From contig AZLU01000084.1 of assembly GCA_002224055.1 (NCBI GenBank), forward strand, positions 1-55,724: a DNA stretch of 55,724 nucleotides, in the 5' to 3' direction. Position 1 is the stretch's first letter. Every line of letters begins with the position of its first letter. Made by a program: the position numbers and the translations under genes. The notes under the pieces were generated by a model. That model did not search any database. It was not told the DNA's origin and saw nothing but the letters and a program-made list of their open reading frames with translations. This DNA is from Pezizomycotina sp. ARF18 (Eukaryota; Ascomycota). Below, one piece after another: positions 35,220-45,806 of the stretch.

Positions 35220-36034
35220 GGTGGAAGATGCCCCAGGTTGGGTTGGTTGTTATAATTTTAAGCGCGTGATGCTAGGAATGTAATGCAGAGTCGGAGGAAA
35301 GAAAGCGAATACTTGTTCGTGACGTGACAATGGCTCATAATTTTTTTTTTTTTTTTTTTCTTGGTGAAAGCCGTTGCGGCTTAAAATCTGCCATAGAGAC
35401 GTCCGCCAAGAAAATCGTCAACTTTTTTAATGGTTCATGCTTGGTCCGACATGGGATGAAAAAAGAATAAAAGGTTTCTTACGCGCAGACATCGTGAGTG
35501 AGTCGATTTTTGGATTCGTTTTGCGATTTTGGGGGGAACCGCCATATCGTCATAGACCACAATAACGTACTTTAAGTAGGTAGAAACATCAACGTTATCT
35601 TAATTCAAAGGAACGACAGTTTGGAGATTGCTCTGGCCATGGCATGCGTACAGTCATATACTTCACGAGAAGGGAGGGCAAAGGTCTTGCTGACTATGAA
35701 ATAACAAGCAAACGCTGGATTTGATGATCATCATAAGCACAAACTTGCGATGTATTGGTACTGTCAACATGAAGAGAGTACAAGAGAGTACAAGACCTGG
35801 ATTCGCCGACGTGCTTCTGTATCTGCTTTTTCCTTCCAAGAACTACTAGCTACTTACTTCGCTGCGACTCATACGTTTAAATCATTGTGACATGACCTCC
35901 AAAGCAAAGCGCAAGCTCATTGATCAAAAGATGAACAAATCTTCAAAACTACCTTCTTTCTTGTCCTTGAATATCATCAAGTAAAACAAAATAGAAAATA
36001 AATGGAAGAGAAATAAAGAAGAGAAATGTTCGCA
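35220..36034. other. GPATCH1 promoter side and spacer, no gene seen
   Basis: T20 at about 35341-35360. No coherent coding frame. It lies upstream of GPATCH1 and downstream of the U2 snRNA. Confidence 0.5.
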
Positions 36035-36221
36035 GCATTCCGAAGCAGTGTAATACAGAAGCCACTGTGGTCAAGGTGATGATGAGACAAGCTCAGAGCA
36101 AAACCGCCGATGCCTAAAAACAAGGATAACAGTAAAAAATGACACCATTTCGGTGACCTTTCAGCTGTTAAACTGAAAAGAACAGATACTACACTTGATC
36201 TAAGCCAAAAGGCAAAGAGAG
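36035..36221 (-). ncRNA. U2 spliceosomal snRNA
   Basis: U2 pairs with the intron branch site during splicing. Read on the minus strand from 36221, the RNA begins CTCTTTGCCTTTTGGCTTAG (stem I, GCC-TTTT-GGC) and continues ATCAAGTGTAGTATCTGTTC, which contains the invariant GTAGTA branch-site recognition sequence. Stem IIa is TTTTCAG-TTTAACAG-CTGAAAG, stem IIb CACC-GAAAT-GGTG, and an Sm-like site ATTTTTTAC follows at about 36140. A 3' stem-loop CAGTG...CACTG ends near 36046. The 5' half is a near match to U2 of other fungi. The 3' end is estimated from the last stem. A TATAAATTAA box lies about 70 bp upstream (near 36290). The neighbours on either side are divergent protein genes. Confidence 0.93.
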
Positions 36222-36605
36222 CTGGAGAAGGAAGGAGAAGGATAAGAAAAAAGAATTGGAAAAGAAACGGGAGGAATGGTTTAATTTATAGTTAAGGGAA
36301 GGGGAGCGACTGACTCAGCTCAGATCAACAAAATAAAATAAATTATTTATCTTTTTTTTTTTTTTTTTTTTTTTTTTTGAAGGTTAGCTAGGTAGGTCTT
36401 AGGGCCCAAGTATAAGGCTGAGAATAGCCAAGGATACTATTTTATTTTCTAAAAAAAAAAAAAAATTGTAAGGGCTTTTTTAATAATGGACGGCAAAAAA
36501 AAAAATTTTTTTTTTTTTTTTAACTTATGAACTCATGAACGATAAGCTCCCCGTCGAATATCTTAGCGATAATTTCAGTTCTTCGTTCTTGAGCAAGTAC
36601 TCACG
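36222..36605. other. Shared promoter of U2 snRNA and MIP, with homopolymers
   Basis: Contains the probable U2 TATA box (near 36284-36293), T27 at 36352-36378, A14 at about 36452-36465 and an A11-T15 run at 36495-36521. No coding frame. Confidence 0.55.
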
Positions 36606-38946
36606 ATGAGGGGAGGCGCTCTGCTCAGACCCGGCAGGGCTAATTCGGGACTTATTCGAAAGCCGTACATCTGTTCTAGCTGCCTACAAAGTAGGCGGCT
36701 GTTCGCAACAGAGTCTACCTCGTCGCAGGCCGCGCCCGAAGCCCTCCCCGCCTCGTTCTTGGGCCAATCTTTCAACACCGGCGACGACGCCATCCTTCGC
36801 GAAATATTCGATTATCCGAAACACTACAACAGAACGAGGACGAGCCTTTCGACGCCCAAGTTCGGTCTTTTTCAGAACAAGTTCCTGACAACGCCGCAGG
36901 GTTTCTCGGAGTTTGCGAACCGGTGCATTGACAGAGCGAAGCGGCTCGAAAACAAGATTACAAATGCGCGCACGCCGGAGGAACTTAGCAGGGTGGTCAA
37001 GGACCTCGACAAGTTGAGCGACCTGCTATGTCGCGTGACGGACCTGTCAGAGTTTGTCAGGAACACGCATCCGGATCCCAAAGTGGTGGACGCAGCGGAT
37101 GAAGCTTATTCTGTCATGTACGAGTTTATGAACGTTCTAAATACCACGACGGGGCTCTACGAAGGTTTAAAGAGGGCCATGGGGAACGCGGAGATTTTTA
37201 GCAAGCTGTCAGATGAGGAGAAGACGGTAGCGCGCATTCTATTGCGGGATTTTGAGAAGAGTGGTGTAAATTTACCGAAAGCTGCGAGGGATAGGTTCGT
37301 GGAGCTGACGAATAACATATCTCGGCTGGGTAACGAATTCATGAACACGATGGACGCGGAGAAGCCGCACTTGCAGCTAGAAAGCTCTAGCCTGAAGGGA
37401 TGGATCCGATGGTAGTGCGGACGCTGACGAGGGGTGGGAGAGTTCTGCTGCCAACGATAGGGCCGCATGTTCACCACGCGCTCGGTTCCGTGCAAGACGC
37501 CGAAGTGAGGAAGTGGTTATTTAAAGCGAATAGAACAAGTAGCCGTCGGACGATCGCGCTACTGGAGCACATGCTGTGCTTGCGGGCTGAGCTGGCCAAG
37601 CTCTCTGGTGCGAGTAGCTTCGCAGAGATGACACTGACGGACAAAATGGCAAAGACACCAGAGTCTGTTAACCAATTTCTCAACTATTTGGCGCAGGCGA
37701 ACAGGCCCGCAGCGATGGCAGAAATCAAAGAGCTCACGAAGCTAAAGCGAAAGCATACCGGTTCGGAGAGCCACTAATGGCGTGGACTATCAGTTCTACT
37801 ACAACGAGCTTCAATGGAAAATTGCATCTTCCTCGCTCGCAAAGGTGATATATTCAGCGGCGAGACGCTATCGACTTATTTTTCACTGGGCACGGTTATG
37901 CAGGGGCTTTCCAGGCTGTTCACTCGCCTCTACGGCGTCAGATTCGTACCGAGGGAGCTACAGCCCGGGGAAACGTGGAGCGACGACGTACGCAGGCTCG
38001 ATGTTGTCTCGGAGGACGACGGCCATATCGCAGTCCTCTACTGCGACCTATTCGCCCGGGCGAATAAGAGCCACAATCCTTCCCACTTTACGATCCGCTG
38101 TTCTCGCCTCATTGAGCCCGACGAAATAGCTTACGAAACCGGCGAGGCAGGGGACGGCATGGCGGTCGCACGCCGACGCGAAGACGGCGCTCTCTTCCAA
38201 CTACCAACCATCGCCTTGGTCTGCGACTTCGCCTCGACGTCGGCGGACAGCCTCCTCTCCTCCCGTTCACCGACGTCAGCACGCTCTTCCACGAGATGGG
38301 TCACGCGATCCACTCGATCCTCGGCCGGACGAAGCTGCACAACGTCGCGGGCACCCGCTGCGCGACCGACTTCTCCGAGCTCCCCAGCGTACTCATGGAG
38401 CGCTTTTCGCGCTCGCCCGAAGTTCTAGGTACGTACGCCCGCCACTGGAAACCGACGAGCCGCTGCCCTGGGAGATGATGGAGGAACACGTCCGGGCTGC
38501 GTCCCTGTGCAAGAGCGCCGAGGTGAACGACCAGATCTGCATGAGCGTGCTAGATCAGGAGCTCCACTCGTCCGCCGCCGACGACATCGCGAACTTTGAT
38601 TCTACGGCGATATACAGCAGGGTACAAAGCGAGATGGGCTTAGTGCCGCCGTGGAAGGAACGAGCAGCCAGGGTTCTTTTCACATTTGTTCGGGTACGGC
38701 GGTGTGTATTACAGTTATTTGTTTGATAAGGTTATCGCGGACATGATATGCAGAACGTGTTTTCGCGCGATCCGCTGTCGAGGGAGAACGGGGAGAGGTT
38801 CAAGGGGAGGTACTGAAGTGGGGAGGCAGTAGGGATCCGTGGAAATGCGTGGCTGGCGTACTGGTAAGGAGCACTGGCAGGAAGGAGGTGTGAAGGCGAT
38901 GGAGGAGATCGGTCAATGGGGGAACGCGGTTCAATCGACGCAGTGA
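36606..38946 (+). CDS. OCT1: Mitochondrial intermediate peptidase (M3 metallopeptidase), frame-broken
   Basis: Removes an octapeptide from matrix proteins after MPP cleavage. The first 260 residues are in one clean frame from the ATG at 36606: basic presequence [29 protein letters not shown], then [34 protein letters not shown] and [20 protein letters not shown]. After LKG (37400) the frame changes repeatedly. Blocks are [73 protein letters not shown] and the zinc site [19 protein letters not shown] (HExxH, ~38290). Next come [39 protein letters not shown] and [13 protein letters not shown], and the end is [10 protein letters not shown] with a stop at 38944-38946. At least six breaks after 37400. 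Length fits the family. No intron is needed. Confidence 0.93.
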
Positions 38947-39358
38947 AATATACCCACGATCATTACTAACGTCCAACAATCAAGTATATATTTATGTGAA
39001 TTTCTGTACAAAGAATCCGACAAACACAGCGAGTCGCATCATGTAAAATAGATTAGGGCTTGATGAGTTTATATCAAGAGTCGAGCTTCTGAAGGACATT
39101 GACCTAAAACCTTTAATACTGCAAGTGCCACGAAAATAGAAAGACAAAAAAGGTAAAAGAAAAACCTCATTTACTCATAAACTTAAGAACGCTTAAAGCT
39201 TGTATTAAGAAATGTCCGCATCACGTATATCGGCCGCAGATCAATAGAGACACTTCTCTATTCAGGCCTTAGTGCTCTACTTAAGCTAAGTCTCTCCCAC
39301 GATACCTAGGATGGAAATATTAGCACGAACAATTTCTTCGAGATGAAAGTGAGTTTTC
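38947..39358. other. Convergent spacer, no gene seen
   Basis: AT-rich, no coding frame. It lies between the 3' ends of the peptidase and glycosylase genes. Confidence 0.5.
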
Positions 39359-39359
39359 T

Positions 39360-41012
39360 GTGCACTTACCAGATCTCCAAGGATGCAAGACCCGTCACCT
39401 TTGCCTCCGGTTTTCTCGCCGGTCCCACCAGCTGCGTCGATAGGTACGTAAGCTTTCTCTTCCACTTCTCTCCTTTAATCGGAATGTCGTTCAGCCCAGC
39501 TAAAAGAACGACACCCTCGCCAGATTCATCCTCATCTTCTGACCGTTCTTCCTTGACGGTGACGGTCTTCCTGACTTCTTCAAAAACTTCCGTCTTCTGT
39601 TTCTTCCTTCACTATAATTTCCTTCGTGACTCTCTCGAGTGGCCGGCCGTGGGTGCCGAGGCCGAGGCTGCGACGGCTTTGCCGTTGCAAGAAGGGCAGT
39701 ACGACCATCTGTCAAAATTTAAATAAATTAATATCTGGCTGTATATAATTTATCATTAGGCAAAACGGGGCTCGACCGCTTACGTCTGATTAACAACTGA
39801 TGAAGGCCGTACTTCAGCTCATTGGGAATGACGGCATTGAGGTGTAAGAAGGTGCTATCTCGGTGACAGGCACTCGCTTCTTCTTCGCAACGTCTCCGTT
39901 CGCTTTCGCGGCCTCATCTTCTTCACGAATTGAGAACGGAGTTGGGACCCAACCGAGTAGCTGGGAGATGCGGAATACGTGCGTATCCACCGGGAATAAA
40001 TTACGTCTTAAACCTATTTTCAGATATGTGGTCAGTAATGTTTACGGATATCACAACAGTTCCTCCTGCTGTCTTCTTTAAATTTTTTTTTTTTTTTTTT
40101 GGGGGGGATGTAAAAAGAAGTTTTCTTACAAAACATGAGCACGCAGCTCGCAGTCTTTACGCCAATCCCGTTAAAGCTCGTCAGCTTCTCCATAACCTCA
40201 TCGTCCGTAGCCTCGTGTAGGTAATCCAGACTAAAACCGTTACCAGTCTCTTTGCCTTCTTCATACATCTGGTTCGCGATCTCCAATATCCGCTTGCTCT
40301 TCATATCCGCCAGCCGCCGGAGCGTATAGCATCCGCGACGTCCTTCTGCTTCGCCTTCCGAACGGCTTCCCAGTTTATGGATCCTCTTTCGCCCTCTCCG
40401 AATCTTTTCAGGAGGCCTTGTAGTGCTCTGTTCGAATTTGCTGCCGTTGTATTAGCGGATAGTAGGGTCCGCATGAGGGAATCGAAGACGGACGGCACTT
40501 CGCCGCAACCCGATATCGTTGCGCTGGGTTGGCGGAACTGATTAGGGCGCCTAGCGGGGCCGTGCGCTCGGGTCAGGAGGTCGTGGACCACCTGGCATTC
40601 GTCGGGCGTCGGGTGCGCGTGCGTTGGAAATGGCGACTGCGTGAGCGATGCTGCTGCGCTCTTGGCCTTGCGGCGTGTTGTTTCCTTTGCGGTGGTGGAT
40701 TTTGGAGCATTCTTCTTTTTCTCTACTGATATCTTGACGTCTGTCTTCTTCGGCTTTCGAGTTTCGGGTTGGTCATCTTTTCCCGAGATCTGTACGGATA
40801 GCTTACGCTTCCGCGATGTAGTTGCTGCCGAGACATATTCTTATCGTCCTCTATAGTTTCTTTGGACGGTCTGGTCACAGAAAGGGTAGTTGATTTGAGC
40901 GCCTTTTCTCGAGGCCTAAAGAGTCGGCGGGGGCCTTCGCCTTCGAAGCCTTGAAATTAAGGGTGGCGACAGCGGCCTTTTGTGAGGCAGAACGGAGCTG
41001 CCTGCCTGTCAT
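39360..41012 (-). CDS. HhH-GPD base-excision DNA glycosylase, frame-broken
   Basis: Member of the endonuclease III-like superfamily that removes damaged bases. It starts MTGRQLRSASQKAAVATLNF at 41012 with a basic, likely nuclear, N-terminus (KETTRRKAKSAAASLTQSPF). The domain has HAHPTPDECQVVHDLLT, SGCGEVPSVFDSLMRTLLSA, NTTAANSNRALQGLLKRFG, the HhH motif FNGIGVKTASCVLMFC (catalytic-type Lys) at about 40180-40130 and, after an intron holding T18G7, VDTHVFRISQLLGWVPTPFS with the catalytic-type Asp. The Lys and Asp together suggest a bifunctional glycosylase/lyase. CPSCNGK near 39690 may be part of an Fe-S or zinc site. The C-terminal part (EEVRKTVTVKEERSEDEDES) is acidic and its end uncertain (39360-39640). 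Several frame breaks. Substrate not deducible. Confidence 0.82.
40083..40107. repeat. T18-G7 compound homopolymer in a glycosylase intron
   Basis: Eighteen T followed directly by seven G on the plus strand, inside the intron that separates the HhH motif exon from the catalytic Asp exon. Confidence 0.85.
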
Positions 41013-41600
41013 CCCGGCGAGTAATTTGTTTACGATAATTATTGCTAGTTCGATCAAGGTAAAGTAATTACAATAACCAAGACGATAGTCGAGAAAACTG
41101 TCGCTATTCGACGAAAAAGGGAAGAAGGGGGGTTGGGGGGGTTTGGTTCTATAATGTGTTTCCAGGGAGAGGCAAATCAGATGGAACCTTATAGTAGCGG
41201 TGGGAAAAGCAACCCTAAATAAACAACTTCGCCCATTGAAAGTATAAATATAATACGGCAATTGAGCCCGGAAACTCGATAACGTCATGACATCACTAGT
41301 GTACCGAATTGGAATGGACCGCCGGGGGGCGACACGCGCGCCGGCACGTGTGGTTCTTTTTAATAGTCGCCGGAATGGTGTATGGCGGCTTTTCTTCCAT
41401 GCATGGCCATGGGCCGTGGAGATTTAAAGCGGGAAAATAATTATAGCAACTCCTGTCCTTGAACCCCTTGCATGCCCCCCCCGCCATTGTATCACCCGAC
41501 CACGAAAATCTCACTTCCTTTTTATAATTATAATAAATGTCATTTCTTCTTTCATTTCGCCGTTAATTTTATAGAGACATAAAATTATTATTATTATTAT
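41013..41600. promoter_or_regulatory. Divergent promoter of glycosylase and aminotransferase
   Basis: A 588-bp spacer between two divergent starts. It contains a CACGTG site at 41345-41350, a CATGCATGGCCATGG stretch near 41399-41413 and ATTATTATTATTAT just before the aminotransferase start. The open frames on the minus strand here have no family resemblance. Confidence 0.45.
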
Positions 41601-43636
41601 ATGCTTTCGTCCATTTTAAGATCACGAATCGCAGCACGATATCGATTGTTCTCGACAAGTACCAGGATGGAATCGAAATCGAAGGCTATAGATCTGATGC
41701 GTGGCATCCTACGTAAGACGAAAAACTCCCCCCCCCCCCCAAGGATCCAGTCGCTCATGGGAACCTCGGGCCAAAAAAGTTAAAACTTCATCTTTCAAGC
41801 AAGCACTAACTTAATTCTTTCGTTCCGTTGTTTATAAAAGGACGAGGTTACTCGCGACGAAGGAATTGCAGGAAGCAGCTCAGAGAGTTTTATCTCGGGC
41901 TTCTTGTTTGATGTATTACGTCACGAGCAATTTTGGTGTTTACAAGGGTAGCGTCTCGACATCGAAATGAGCTAACAGACGATGTAGCCAGATTCTTTTG
42001 CAGAAGATAGACATCCACGTATGTTCTGTTAAACTTTTTTGAATATTCATGCTTATCCTCGCGAAGATTAAAGTCAAGCAGGAGCTAAATTTATTTCGGG
42101 TGTTAAAGTGCACTACGGCCCAGATTGTATGTAGACCTGTAATCTGCGAGAAAAACGAAAGATTGATGGTATACTTATGCTCATGTCTGCGATTTTAGTG
42201 GGCAATGAGAGATCCGTAGGGATATCGGAAAATGGACGGCCAAAAGATACGGCCTCAGCGATAAAGATGTTCCCGGTCCGGAAAGAATCAATCTGACAGC
42301 CGGAGCTAGCAACGGACTCGCAAGTATTCTCATGCTATTCACTAGTGCAGGTATCACCTTATATTCCTTGATTTTCTTAAATGAAAACGATTTGCAACAA
42401 GAGGAAACTTATGGCTGAGGTTTTAGGAACGGGATACACCAGACGCGCGTTTATAATAAGCCCGGTCTACTTTCTGGTATAGTATATAAAAAACTTTCCC
42501 TCCCTGCCTCAAAAATTCAAAAGGTTGATAGTTGGGGAATTTAAAAAGGCATGTGCGGTCTTTCAAGACGCAGGCTTCACGAACCTCATGACCAGCATAG
42601 GAATGACGGAAAAGGGCACGTCCATCGACTTTGACGCCTTGCTCGACGCGCTCAAGAGGGACAAAGAAATATCCCCGCAGCCGTTTCCGGACCTCAAGGC
42701 TGGCTTGTCACCGATAAAGTCTGTCCAGCCCAAGGAGCTGTACCGGTACGTGCTGTACTGCGTCACGACGCACTCGAACCCTACCGGCGCTACGATGTCG
42801 TTAGAGGCCAGAAGGAGGCTAGTGCAGATAGCGCGAGAATATGATATACTGTTGATTTCGGACGATGTGTACGATTTCTTATCGTACAAGCAAGGGAATC
42901 TGGCGATGAAGACGCTAGTCGCGATCGATAAGGAGATGGGAGTAGGGGAGAAGGACAAAGGTCACACCATCAGTAATTGCAGCTTCAGTAAGCTGCTCGG
43001 GCCGGGTTTGAGAGTCGGATGGGTAGAATCTCCTAGCGGTGTCCTTGCAGAGGAAATTGGTGGAAGTGGAGCGAATCACAGCGTACGTAAAAGGCTTTTG
43101 ACAATGCTTTCGTCCACGTACAAAATGATTACTGACGCTGAGCTTTTTGCCTTACTATAAATATGCAGGGTGGCGCACCGTGTCATTTTACATCGACGAT
43201 CGTGCACGACCTTATCATTCCTGACCAGACAGGAAAGGCACCGATTGACACCGTCATCGATAACTTGACATCAGTCTACGGGGAGCGCTGCAGTCGATTA
43301 ATTAAAGCCATTGAGGCACATTTACCGACTGGCACCCTCATAGAAGGCGGCCACGGGGGCTACTTTATTTGGGTTGAGCTTCCCGAAGGTTATAACGCGA
43401 GAGAAATCTGCAAGACTGCCCGTGAAGCTGACGACAGCCTTATCGTCGGTGGCGGCGATTCTTTCGAGTGTCCAGACGGCGAAGGTGTCGGAACGGGTAA
43501 CAGTATGAACTGGGGCCAGAGGTGCATGAGACTCTCGATAAGTTATCAGGAAGCGGATGCATTAGAGGAAGGTATCAAGAAGTTGGCAAAGGCTATTGAG
43601 CTGTGGAAGGGAAGGACGGATAGTGTACAGAGTTGA
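41601..43636 (+). CDS. PLP-dependent class I/II aminotransferase, possible dual mitochondrial/cytosolic starts
   Basis: Fold-type I aminotransferase. The first ATG (41601) gives MLSSILRSRIAARYRLFSTS, an Arg-rich, acid-free presequence. A second Met (MESKSKAIDLMRG, 41667) is where shorter relatives start. Exon 1 ends at GTAAGA near 41712. Exon 2 has RLLATKELQEAAQRVLSRAS. Later, IGKWTAKRYGLSDKDVPGPE and INLTAGASNGLASILMLFTS precede an intron. RRAFIISPVYFL leads to GEFKKACAVFQDAGF. The clean frame 42525-43087 has VTTHSNPTGATMSLEARRRL, the PLP Asp/Tyr site ISDDVYDFLSY and the PLP lysine in SNCSFSKLLGPGLRVGW. After an intron to 43166, GGAPCHFTSTIVHD runs to the stop at 43634-43636. The 5' third has frame breaks. 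Substrate is not deducible. Confidence 0.88.
41728..41740. repeat. C13 homopolymer in aminotransferase intron 1
   Basis: Thirteen C shortly after the intron donor of the aminotransferase gene, one of the few long G/C runs in the window. Confidence 0.85.
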
Positions 43637-43857
43637 TTCCTGAAAAAAATGATTTTGTTTGTATGATTTTTTGTAGAACAACAGAAAGCAAAGGGAAAAA
43701 TCTATCAATTGGTATGGGCTAGTAATTTTTTTCGGGTCCGAGGCATTTTGGGATATCCTCAGCACGTACACAGCATAAAGAAAAAACAACTATTGCAGCG
43801 CTAAAATTCAAAGAAAAATGTGAAACCAGTTGATATACAGTATATGAAGTCCCGCGA

Positions 43858-44262
43858 TTACTTCTTTTTATCCTTCTTGCCCCCTCTCAGGAGCTCCAGA
43901 TGGCCAGCCTTCTCCGCGAGGTTCTTCTCCGTGCCGGCGCTCAGTTCAGCATCAACTTTCTGTTCGGATGCCGTTAGTTTTGTGCACTGCGGTACCATTC
44001 GTCGTGAGCACGTATTAGACAAAGCGAAGAAAACTCACCTTTTTGATCTGATTCTGTTCAATCAAGGCTTGCTTCCGTGGCGCGATTACCCGTCTGCCTT
44101 TCTTCGGAGCTAGGACCTGAGGTCTAAAAATGTGAAGGAATGATGATTATTAGATATTCTGCTCTGCACACATCTATTTCAAAGGAAGGCTGGCAGGCCT
44201 ATTTCTTACCTTTTCGATTTGGAAGTAGGCGGTTTTGAGAGCTTCTTGGTGCCCTGAGCCAT
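43858..44262 (-). CDS. DUF2462 / UPF0390 small basic protein (Leydig cell tumour 10 kDa homologue)
   Basis: A 79-residue Lys-rich protein, one of the few fully intact genes here. Three exons: 44262-44210, 44123-44039 and 43959-43858, with lengths of 53, 85 and 102 nt that join in frame. The protein starts MAQGTKKLSKPPTSKSKRPQ, then VLAPKKGRRVIAPRKQALIE and QNQIKKKVDAELSAGTEKNL, and ends AEKAGHLELLRGGKKDKKK. The pattern of basic N-terminus, APKK...APKKQ-like centre and KAGHLE end is the DUF2462 signature. The second intron has an ACTAAC branch site close to its acceptor. Function is poorly known; the family is usually nucleolar. It converges on the aminotransferase gene with 221 bp between stops. 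Confidence 0.88.
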
Positions 44263-45129
44263 CGTTGGGAATGAGTGAGTTTGGTTTCGAGCGTTGGCGT
44301 TGGTAGTTTTTTCTTGTAAGGACGGACCTTGGATGAATAATGGATAGATAGATGACTAGCAGAGTTTTTTTTTTTTTTTTAATAATATTTAAGCGAATTT
44401 TTACTTTGCTTTTTTTTTTTTTTTTTTTTTTTCATTTCGATAGTTTTGACATTGCTTTTTCTTCTCCTCCCCCATGCAAGCGGCAAGCCATCTCCAGATC
44501 TGCCAAATTTCCGAGGATCTGGGTCACCAAAAATGCAAAACATCGGACCGTCCACAGTGGACAACAAAAAAAAAAAAAATAATACATACATACAACAGTT
44601 TTTTTTTTTTTTTTTTTTTATTTATTTATTGTATTTATTGTATTATTGTATTTATTGTATTTATTACTACCCCACTATAATTTTCAAAAGGAAATCAGCC
44701 TGTCGGCATTTGAAAAAAAAAAAAAAAATAATAATAATGATAATCATAGGTATCTTTCGACTAGGTATCAGCAAGGAGATTGTTTTGCTTATTGTATTAA
44801 CATCGACTTTATTTTATTTTATTTTTATTTATTTGTTTATTTATTTTTGAGTCGTAACCTGCAGTCCACGGTGATCATTCGCTAAAACAAAAGCGTCAAG
44901 CGTTGTAGATATAAGTATTTTTCATTTCGCACTTAGAGGGTGTCTCGAGACTACTATTTTTATATAGAGCGTGATTGATAAAATCCAGGGTTATATATTT
45001 TTGTACTGTATACGTAAAAATGAATATACCGGCCTGCGATGAAAGGCTGCTATTGGAACCGCGAGGGCTATGACTATATGTCTAATTTATCTACATTTAT
45101 ACAGAAGCGGTGGCGTGTATCAACCCTAG

Positions 45130-45152
45130 GCCTCCCAAACCTTTTGGGAGGC
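45130..45152. repeat. Perfect inverted repeat, 10-bp stem and 3-nt loop
   Basis: GCCTCCCAAA, loop CCT, TTTGGGAGGC. The stem is perfect and GC-rich in AT-rich surroundings. It could form an RNA hairpin or a cruciform; no flanking U run marks it as a Pol III terminator. Confidence 0.7.
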
Positions 45153-45199
45153 ATTAGATCTAGATTAGACACATATATACATACATACCTACATATATA

Positions 45200-45206
<7 letters not shown>

Positions 45207-45235
<29 letters not shown>

Positions 45236-45272
45236 TGTATGTATGTATGTATGTATGTATGTATGTATGTAT
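45207..45272. repeat. (ATGT)n tetranucleotide microsatellite
   Basis: About 16.5 uninterrupted copies of ATGT, preceded directly by a (TA)n run (45193-45208). Confidence 0.95.
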
Positions 45273-45806
45273 ATTTCGAGTATTTGATTATTGGGAAAGT
45301 AGAAAATTTTATTTCATGACAATGTTTTAAATATATCCGTGATCCATTTCTATCCATGAGGCTTATAGTCTAATAAACGCGTTTCATGTATGTAGACATG
45401 CCTATTGTAGTACTAAGTATTATATCTGCGGCTAGTTAGTTTCACGAGAGGTTCTTCAATTTGTGGAGGCCTTGCTGCTTACCAAAAGGCGTTTGCTATA
45501 CAAATAGATATTTAAAATTTGATACGATGAATGACAGACGTCACCATTATTTGAAGATATTTAAAGGAGCTAGAGGCTCTTAGAATTGTTCGCGTGATAG
45601 GTTACCAGTTGTAAAGAGAGGAAACTTATAAGATTCAAGTGACGGCGATCATTTAAGCAACCTGTCATATATATATATCAACCATAAAAAAAGAGAAATA
45701 TAACCAAGAATACAAAGCCTCTTTGGATTACCTGCATTAGGATATTCGGTCATTTTTGAGTTCGTTTTCTTCCCTTTTCTTTCTTTCAATTTTTTTCTAT
45801 GATTGA

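Larger units (their letters stand above)
44263..45806. other. AT-rich spacer with homopolymers, hairpin and microsatellite
   Basis: Runs: T14 near 44367, T22 at about 44411-44432, A13 near 44566, T19 near 44601-44619, TTTA/TTGTATTTA repeats 44620-44670, A16 near 44712, and TTTA repeats 44810-44848. The hairpin at 45130-45152 and the repeat at 45207-45272 are listed separately. No gene was seen. Open frames are low-complexity. Confidence 0.6.

Noticed and set aside
44352-44885. Phe/Lys/Tyr-rich open frames
   Set aside because: They are translations of poly-T, poly-A and TTTA repeats and have no protein-like composition.
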